64,000 bases of DNA from Amycolatopsis keratiniphila subsp. keratiniphila (GTDB taxonomy: Bacteria; Actinomycetota; Actinomycetes; Mycobacteriales; Pseudonocardiaceae): NCBI RefSeq assembly GCF_001620365.2, contig NZ_LQMT02000018.1, positions 126,396 to 190,395 of the forward strand, in the 5' to 3' direction. The translations under genes and the position numbers were made by a program. The notes under the pieces were generated by a model. It made no database searches. It was not told where the DNA came from and was given only the letters and a program-made list of their open reading frames with translations. Numbering within the stretch: the stretch's first letter is position 1; every line of letters begins with the position of its first letter. Positions 60,366-64,000 of the stretch are shown piece after piece.

Positions 60366-60812
60366 ATGTCCGAGCTCCCAGCCGAACTCACCATCGGGGA
60401 GCTGTCGCGGCGCAGCGGTGTCGCCACCTCCGCCTTGCGGTTCTACGAACGCCAGGGCCTCATCAGCAGCAGGCGGACCAGCGGAAACCAGCGTCGGTAT
60501 CCCCGGAGCACGCTTCGCCTCGTCGCGTTCATCCGCGCGTCGCATCATCTCGGCATCCCGCTCGAGGTGATCGGCGGCGTACTCGACTTCCTGCCCGAGG
60601 GCGCCGCGCCGGATCACGCGTTCTGGCGACGGGCTTCGGCCTGCTGGAGCGCCGAGCTGAACAAGCGCATCGAGCAGCTGGAGTGCATGCGGGACCGGTT
60701 CACCGAATGCATCGGCTGCGGCTGCCTGTCCTTCGATCAGTGCGTGCTGGTGAACCCCGGCGACTTCCTCGCCGCGAAGGGACCCGGCCCGGCGCGGCTG
60801 ATCAACGACTGA
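60366..60812 (+). CDS. soxR: Redox-sensing regulator SoxR
   Basis: A 148-residue MerR-family activator. HTH at residues 8-35 ([24 protein letters not shown]), coiled-coil helix, and the [2Fe-2S] cysteines at 115, 118, 120 and 126 ([12 protein letters not shown]). In E. coli SoxR the same C-x2-C-x-C-x5-C pattern carries the sensing cluster. In actinobacteria SoxR responds to redox-active antibiotics and induces quinone-modifying enzymes. It is divergent from the ABM/NmrA operon and overlaps the convergent sigma factor by 11 bp. Confidence 0.95.
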   Translation: MSELPAELTIGELSRRSGVATSALRFYERQGLISSRRTSGNQRRYPRSTLRLVAFIRASHHLGIPLEVIGGVLDFLPEGAAPDHAFWRRASACWSAELNKRIEQLECMRDRFTECIGCGCLSFDQCVLVNPGDFLAAKGPGPARLIND

Positions 60813-62022
60813 GCACGGCCAGTTTTCGTTCCAGCAACCGTCGTTCGGCGCTGTTGCCCGCCTGCCGGATCGCCTCTTCGTACTCCTCGGCGGCTTCCGT
60901 CGTACGGCCCGCGCGATGCAGCAGGTCGGCGCGGATGGCGTGGTAGAGGTGGTATCCCTCCAGGTCGAGGGCGTCGATCACGTCGAGCGCCTTCGCCGGG
61001 CCGCGTATCTCGGCGACCGCGACGGCCCGGTTGAGCGCCACGACCGGCGTCGGATTCATCGCGAGCAGCAGGTCGTACAGCTCGACGACCTGCGACCAGT
61101 CGGTGCTCGCCGTGTCGGCGGCGTCGCTGTGGACGGCGTTGATCGCCGCCTGGATCTGATACGGCCCCGGCTGGTTCCGGCGCAGGCAGGCGCGGACCAG
61201 CTCCTGTCCTTCGGCGATGAGCGCCCGGTCCCAAAGCGATCGGTCCTGCTCCGCCAGCAGCACGACGTCGCCGTCTTCACCGGTGCGGGCGGCACGGCGC
61301 GATTCGGTGAGCAGCATCAGCGCCAGCAGCCCGGTGGCCTCCGGTTCGTCGGGCATGAGGCCGGCCAGCAGCCTGCCGAGCTGGATCGCCTCGGCGCACA
61401 GGTCCTCCCGCACCAGCCGCTCACCCGAGCTGGCCGTGTATCCCTCGTTGAACACGAGGTAGATCACGGCGAGCACCGAACGCAGCCGGTCCGGCAGGTC
61501 GGCGTCGCCGGGGACGCGATACGGGATCTTCGCGTCGCGGATCTTGCCCTTCGCGCGCACCAGCCGCTGGGCCATCGTCGTCTCGGGGACGAAGAACGCG
61601 TGCGCGATTTCGGCGGTGGTCAAGCCGCCCAGCAGTTTCAGCGTCAGCGCGACCTGCGCGGGGACGGCCAGCGCGGGGTGACAGCAGGTGAAGATCAGGC
61701 GTAGGCGATCGTCGCGCACCGGGCCCTCCTCCACTGGTTCGCTGTCCGCGTTGAGCAGCGCGGCCTGGGCGTGCTTGTCGTCGCGCGCGGCTTCCCGGCG
61801 CAGGCGGTCGACGGCCTTGTTGCGGGCGGTCGTGATGATCCAGCCCGCCGGGCTCGGCGGTGGACCGCTGGACGGCCAACGGTCCACCGCCTCGGCGAAG
61901 GCGTCCTGGACCGCGTCTTCGGCGATGTCGATGCTGCCGAAGACGCGGACCAGCACGGATACCGCGCGGCCGTACTCCTGTGCGAAGACCCGGCCGATGT
62001 CTTCGGAGGTCAGGGCACGCAC
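60802..62022 (-). CDS. ECF42-type RNA polymerase sigma factor
   Basis: A 406-residue sigma-70 family protein with an unusually long C-terminus. Sigma2 ([22 protein letters not shown]) and sigma4 ([35 protein letters not shown]; split) form the first 190 residues; the rest is helical, ending in TPR-like repeats ([24 protein letters not shown]). This is the ECF42 pattern, whose partner is a DGPF protein encoded upstream, and which has no anti-sigma factor. The C-terminal domain is required for activity in Streptomyces. GTG 62022 lies in the 3' end of the partner gene (13-bp overlap). Confidence 0.92.
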   Translation of the reverse strand: MRALTSEDIGRVFAQEYGRAVSVLVRVFGSIDIAEDAVQDAFAEAVDRWPSSGPPPSPAGWIITTARNKAVDRLRREAARDDKHAQAALLNADSEPVEEGPVRDDRLRLIFTCCHPALAVPAQVALTLKLLGGLTTAEIAHAFFVPETTMAQRLVRAKGKIRDAKIPYRVPGDADLPDRLRSVLAVIYLVFNEGYTASSGERLVREDLCAEAIQLGRLLAGLMPDEPEATGLLALMLLTESRRAARTGEDGDVVLLAEQDRSLWDRALIAEGQELVRACLRRNQPGPYQIQAAINAVHSDAADTASTDWSQVVELYDLLLAMNPTPVVALNRAVAVAEIRGPAKALDVIDALDLEGYHLYHAIRADLLHRAGRTTEAAEEYEEAIRQAGNSAERRLLERKLAVLSR

Positions 62023-62378
62023 GAAGGGTCTTCCACACCCTGGAACGGCCGGACCTCGACCGGGAGATAGGTGATCTCGGCGATCCGGCGGCCCCAGTCG
62101 AGCGCGGCGTCCAGATCCGGCACCTCGACGATGGTGAAACCGCCGAGATGTTCCTTCCCTTCGAGGTACGGGCCGTCGAGCGTCGCGATCTGACCGTTCT
62201 CCGAGGCCCGCAGCACGGTCGCGGTGGTCGGCGGGTGCAGGCCCGCGGCGAACACCCACACCCCCGCGGTCTTCATCTCGTCGTTGAGCGCCTGGATCTT
62301 GCGCGTCACCGGCTCGAGGAACTCCGGCGGCGGAAGGGGGCCGTCGGGGTGGTAGAGGCTGATCAGGTACTGGGTCAT
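62010..62378 (-). CDS. DGPF/YCII-domain partner of ECF42
   Basis: A 122-residue YCII-like protein. The DGPF motif is [28 protein letters not shown] (split), near residues 66-93. DGPF proteins are encoded with ECF42 sigma factors in actinobacteria, often in several copies; their role is unclear. GAGGAGG precedes ATG 62378. The promoter at 62413-62441 is a typical ECF42 promoter, so the pair is autoregulated. Confidence 0.9.
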   Translation of the reverse strand: MTQYLISLYHPDGPLPPPEFLEPVTRKIQALNDEMKTAGVWVFAAGLHPPTTATVLRASENGQIATLDGPYLEGKEHLGGFTIVEVPDLDAALDWGRRIAEITYLPVEVRPFQGVEDPSCVP

Positions 62379-62412
62379 GGCGTCCTCCTCGTTCGTGCGG
62401 ACTTTCACTCCC

Positions 62413-62441
62413 TATACGAAGGGCGACCCGCCGATTCGACA
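62413..62441 (-). promoter_or_regulatory. Candidate ECF42 promoter
   Basis: On the minus strand TGTCGAA (62435-62441) is followed, 16 bp later, by CGTATA (62413-62418), about 35 bp upstream of the DGPF ATG. TGTCGA as -35 and a CG-starting -10 fit what I recall of the ECF42 promoter in Streptomyces. The operon would then be controlled by its own sigma factor. Confidence 0.55.
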
Positions 62442-62490
62442 GCGACGGCGATCTTTCCGGGTTTTTTCTTTCCGCGCATTTCGTCGCAGG

Positions 62491-64000
62491 TCAGGCGGGC
62501 AGACGGCAGCCGGGGCGGGACAGGTCGAGCCGTGCGCCCTTGGTCAGGCAGGCCGAGATCCGATGGACCTGCTGGCCGTAGCCGCGGCCCTGCACCACGG
62601 TCACGGTGCCGTCCCGGCCGACCTCGCACGGGTTGCCCTCGGTGCATCGCCCACCGTCCCGGTTGTGGGTGTTGTTGACGCCCATCACGGTATTCCCGTC
62701 GAGGGACAAAAGCGCCGAGCCGGAGGCGCCGGGCCTGCTCACACAGGTGTCGCTCTGGGCGTAACGGACCGCGTCGTCCTGCTGGTATCCCGCCTCGCGC
62801 AGGTGCGGCACCACCGCCTCGATCGTGCACTGCGGGCGGCCGCTGGAGTAGGACATGAGCAGCCGGTCTCCGGCGCGCATCGGGGTGGTGGTCAGCCGGA
62901 AGACCTTCGCGCCTTCCCTGGCCAGCTGTGCGTACGTCTTGTTCAGCCGGTACAGCGCGATGTCGGTGCCGGTCATCGTCGCGTACACCAATCGGGTGGC
63001 ATTGGCGCTGCTCTTCGGATAGCCGTCCCGGCCGGCGATGGTGACCGGGCGGGGCAGGTCGGCGGGCCGGTCGACCAGGGCCTTCCCCGGTGCGGGCCGT
63101 CCGCTCGGCACGCAATGGCCGTTGGTCAGCACCAGTGCCGAATCGTGGGGACGCGCGGAGGCCGGGCGCACCACCGCGCCCACGCAGTCGCCCACCGCGG
63201 CGGTGCCCTCCACGTTCGGGCCGGGGTCGTCCGGCGGGACGTCGGTGCCGGTCACGATGCCGTCGATCCAGGCCGAGTTCTTCGCGACGTCGGTGTACAT
63301 GTCGGGGAAGTCGGAGCCGCGGATACCCGGTCCGATGACCGTCCCCGCCAGCGCCCAGCCATCACCCGAACGGATCAGGGCGGGGCCGCCGGAATCCGTC
63401 ATCCCCGGCCCGACCGGCGGATCGGTGCGGCCGACGCACAACGGCAGGGTGTGCCCGTCGTCGTCCCAGCAGCGGTCGAGCGGCACGACCTCGGTGTCCG
63501 CTTCACGCAGCTTGCTCGGGTAGCACTTCGGGTCGGCGAAGTCGCCGCAGCCGGTCGAAGCCGCGCCCCAGCCGAGGATGCGCACGGGCGTTCCGACGGC
63601 AGGGGAGCTCGCGGCGAGCCGGATCGGCTTGGCCCGCACCGGTTCGCGCAGGTGCAGCAGCGCGATGTCCTCGCCGGGCGGGTTGTAGGAGAGGTGGCGC
63701 CGGTAGAACTTGTCGACTTCGGTGACCTCGCCCCCGGAGGTGGTGTCCAGCGAGCCGACGCGGACCTTCCAGCCGCGGGGGACGCCCGCCGTCGCGCCGT
63801 TCGGGGTGTTGGCGCAGTGGCCGGCGGTCACCGCCCACTGCGGGGCGATGAGCACCGCCCCGCACCGATGACCGTCCGGGCGGGGAGCCTCGTATTGGAG
63901 CGAGACCATGAAGTCGTAGGGCGTGGTGGACTCGGTGCCGCCGATGACGGCCGCCGCGGGGGCGGCGGTCGCCGTCATCAGGGTCAGCGCGAGCGCGAGG
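62491..64000 (-). CDS. Secreted tandem trypsin-like protease, partial
   Basis: The last gene; its start lies beyond the window, in the signal peptide (LALALTLMTATAAPAAA). About 500 residues are visible. Domain 1 (about residues 10-245) is a chymotrypsin-like serine protease: VIGGT activation site, AVTAGHC, EDIALLHL and MTDSGGPAL (catalytic Ser; usual G-D-S is T-D-S). Domain 2 (about 255-495) is a second trypsin-like fold: VLTNGHC, GTDIALYRL and RPGASGSALLSL. Two full active sites in one chain are unusual. Many Cys pairs suggest extracellular disulfides. Confidence 0.88.
   Translation of the reverse strand, partial: LALALTLMTATAAPAAAVIGGTESTTPYDFMVSLQYEAPRPDGHRCGAVLIAPQWAVTAGHCANTPNGATAGVPRGWKVRVGSLDTTSGGEVTEVDKFYRRHLSYNPPGEDIALLHLREPVRAKPIRLAASSPAVGTPVRILGWGAASTGCGDFADPKCYPSKLREADTEVVPLDRCWDDDGHTLPLCVGRTDPPVGPGMTDSGGPALIRSGDGWALAGTVIGPGIRGSDFPDMYTDVAKNSAWIDGIVTGTDVPPDDPGPNVEGTAAVGDCVGAVVRPASARPHDSALVLTNGHCVPSGRPAPGKALVDRPADLPRPVTIAGRDGYPKSSANATRLVYATMTGTDIALYRLNKTYAQLAREGAKVFRLTTTPMRAGDRLLMSYSSGRPQCTIEAVVPHLREAGYQQDDAVRYAQSDTCVSRPGASGSALLSLDGNTVMGVNNTHNRDGGRCTEGNPCEVGRDGTVTVVQGRGYGQQVHRISACLTKGARLDLSRPGCRLPA

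Overview
The window is high-GC actinobacterial DNA. Several genes point to the Pseudonocardiaceae, most likely Amycolatopsis or a close relative: an actinobacterial mIHF with a TTG start, an F420-type (DUF385) reductase, a [2Fe-2S] SoxR, an ECF42 sigma factor with a DGPF partner, and a glpD1-tetR-flavoprotein cluster arranged as in mycobacteria. The genus is inferred; no rRNA, tRNA, CRISPR array, insertion sequence or phage gene was seen. Genes are dense, with many ATGA/GTGA overlaps inside operons and many short 3' overlaps between convergent genes.

Layout. 1-11.6 kb: the end of a PfkB sugar kinase, citrate synthase, photolyase, a six-gene operon (XRE regulator, two paralogous membrane proteins, a mini membrane protein, ABC ATPase and permease), glpD-tetR divergent from an alkyl-DHAP-synthase-like flavoprotein, and a GGCT-fold gene. 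11.8-20 kb: secreted C39 peptidase, metallophosphoesterase, a 400-bp gene-free mosaic of palindromes, a TetR with near-canonical tet operators controlling a small 4-TM protein, an orphan sugar-binding lipoprotein and an acyl-CoA ligase. 20-31.5 kb: mIHF, isochorismate synthase with an Sfp-type PPTase, DctA, acyl-CoA dehydrogenase, an enoyl-CoA hydratase/acyl-CoA ligase/TetR operon, amidohydrolase, GNAT and a DtxR-type regulator. 31.6-40.7 kb: HTH protein, alcohol dehydrogenase, AlkB, a DUF222-HNH nuclease, and a complete 5-oxoprolinase operon (pxpA/B/C, DUF1445, MFS) divergent from a GntR regulator.

40.7-47.5 kb: a glucan-degradation locus (GH30 and GH16, both with CBM13 tails, a ROK regulator and GH1). 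47.4-52.3 kb: an aryl-CoA degradation module (acyl-CoA dehydrogenase, a monooxygenase/old-yellow-enzyme fusion, a Rid-family protein, PaaX). 52.3-54 kb: a shortened P450-like protein, a PLDc_N protein and a DUF385 reductase, then a second gene-free repeat zone. 54.1-64 kb: acyltransferase 3, BBE oxidase with LysR, methyltransferase, a SoxR regulon fragment, an ECF42/DGPF operon and a secreted tandem-domain trypsin-like protease cut by the window end.

The most unusual signals are: near-perfect Tn10-type tet operators beside a gene that is not a tetracycline pump; a 21-bp-period repeat present at two loci, one of them a large inverted array; several families of intergenic palindromes; a 13-bp palindrome (GTCCAC-W-GTGGAC) recurring in different reading frames; a compact P450-derived protein; and the XRE/twin-membrane-protein/ABC operon.
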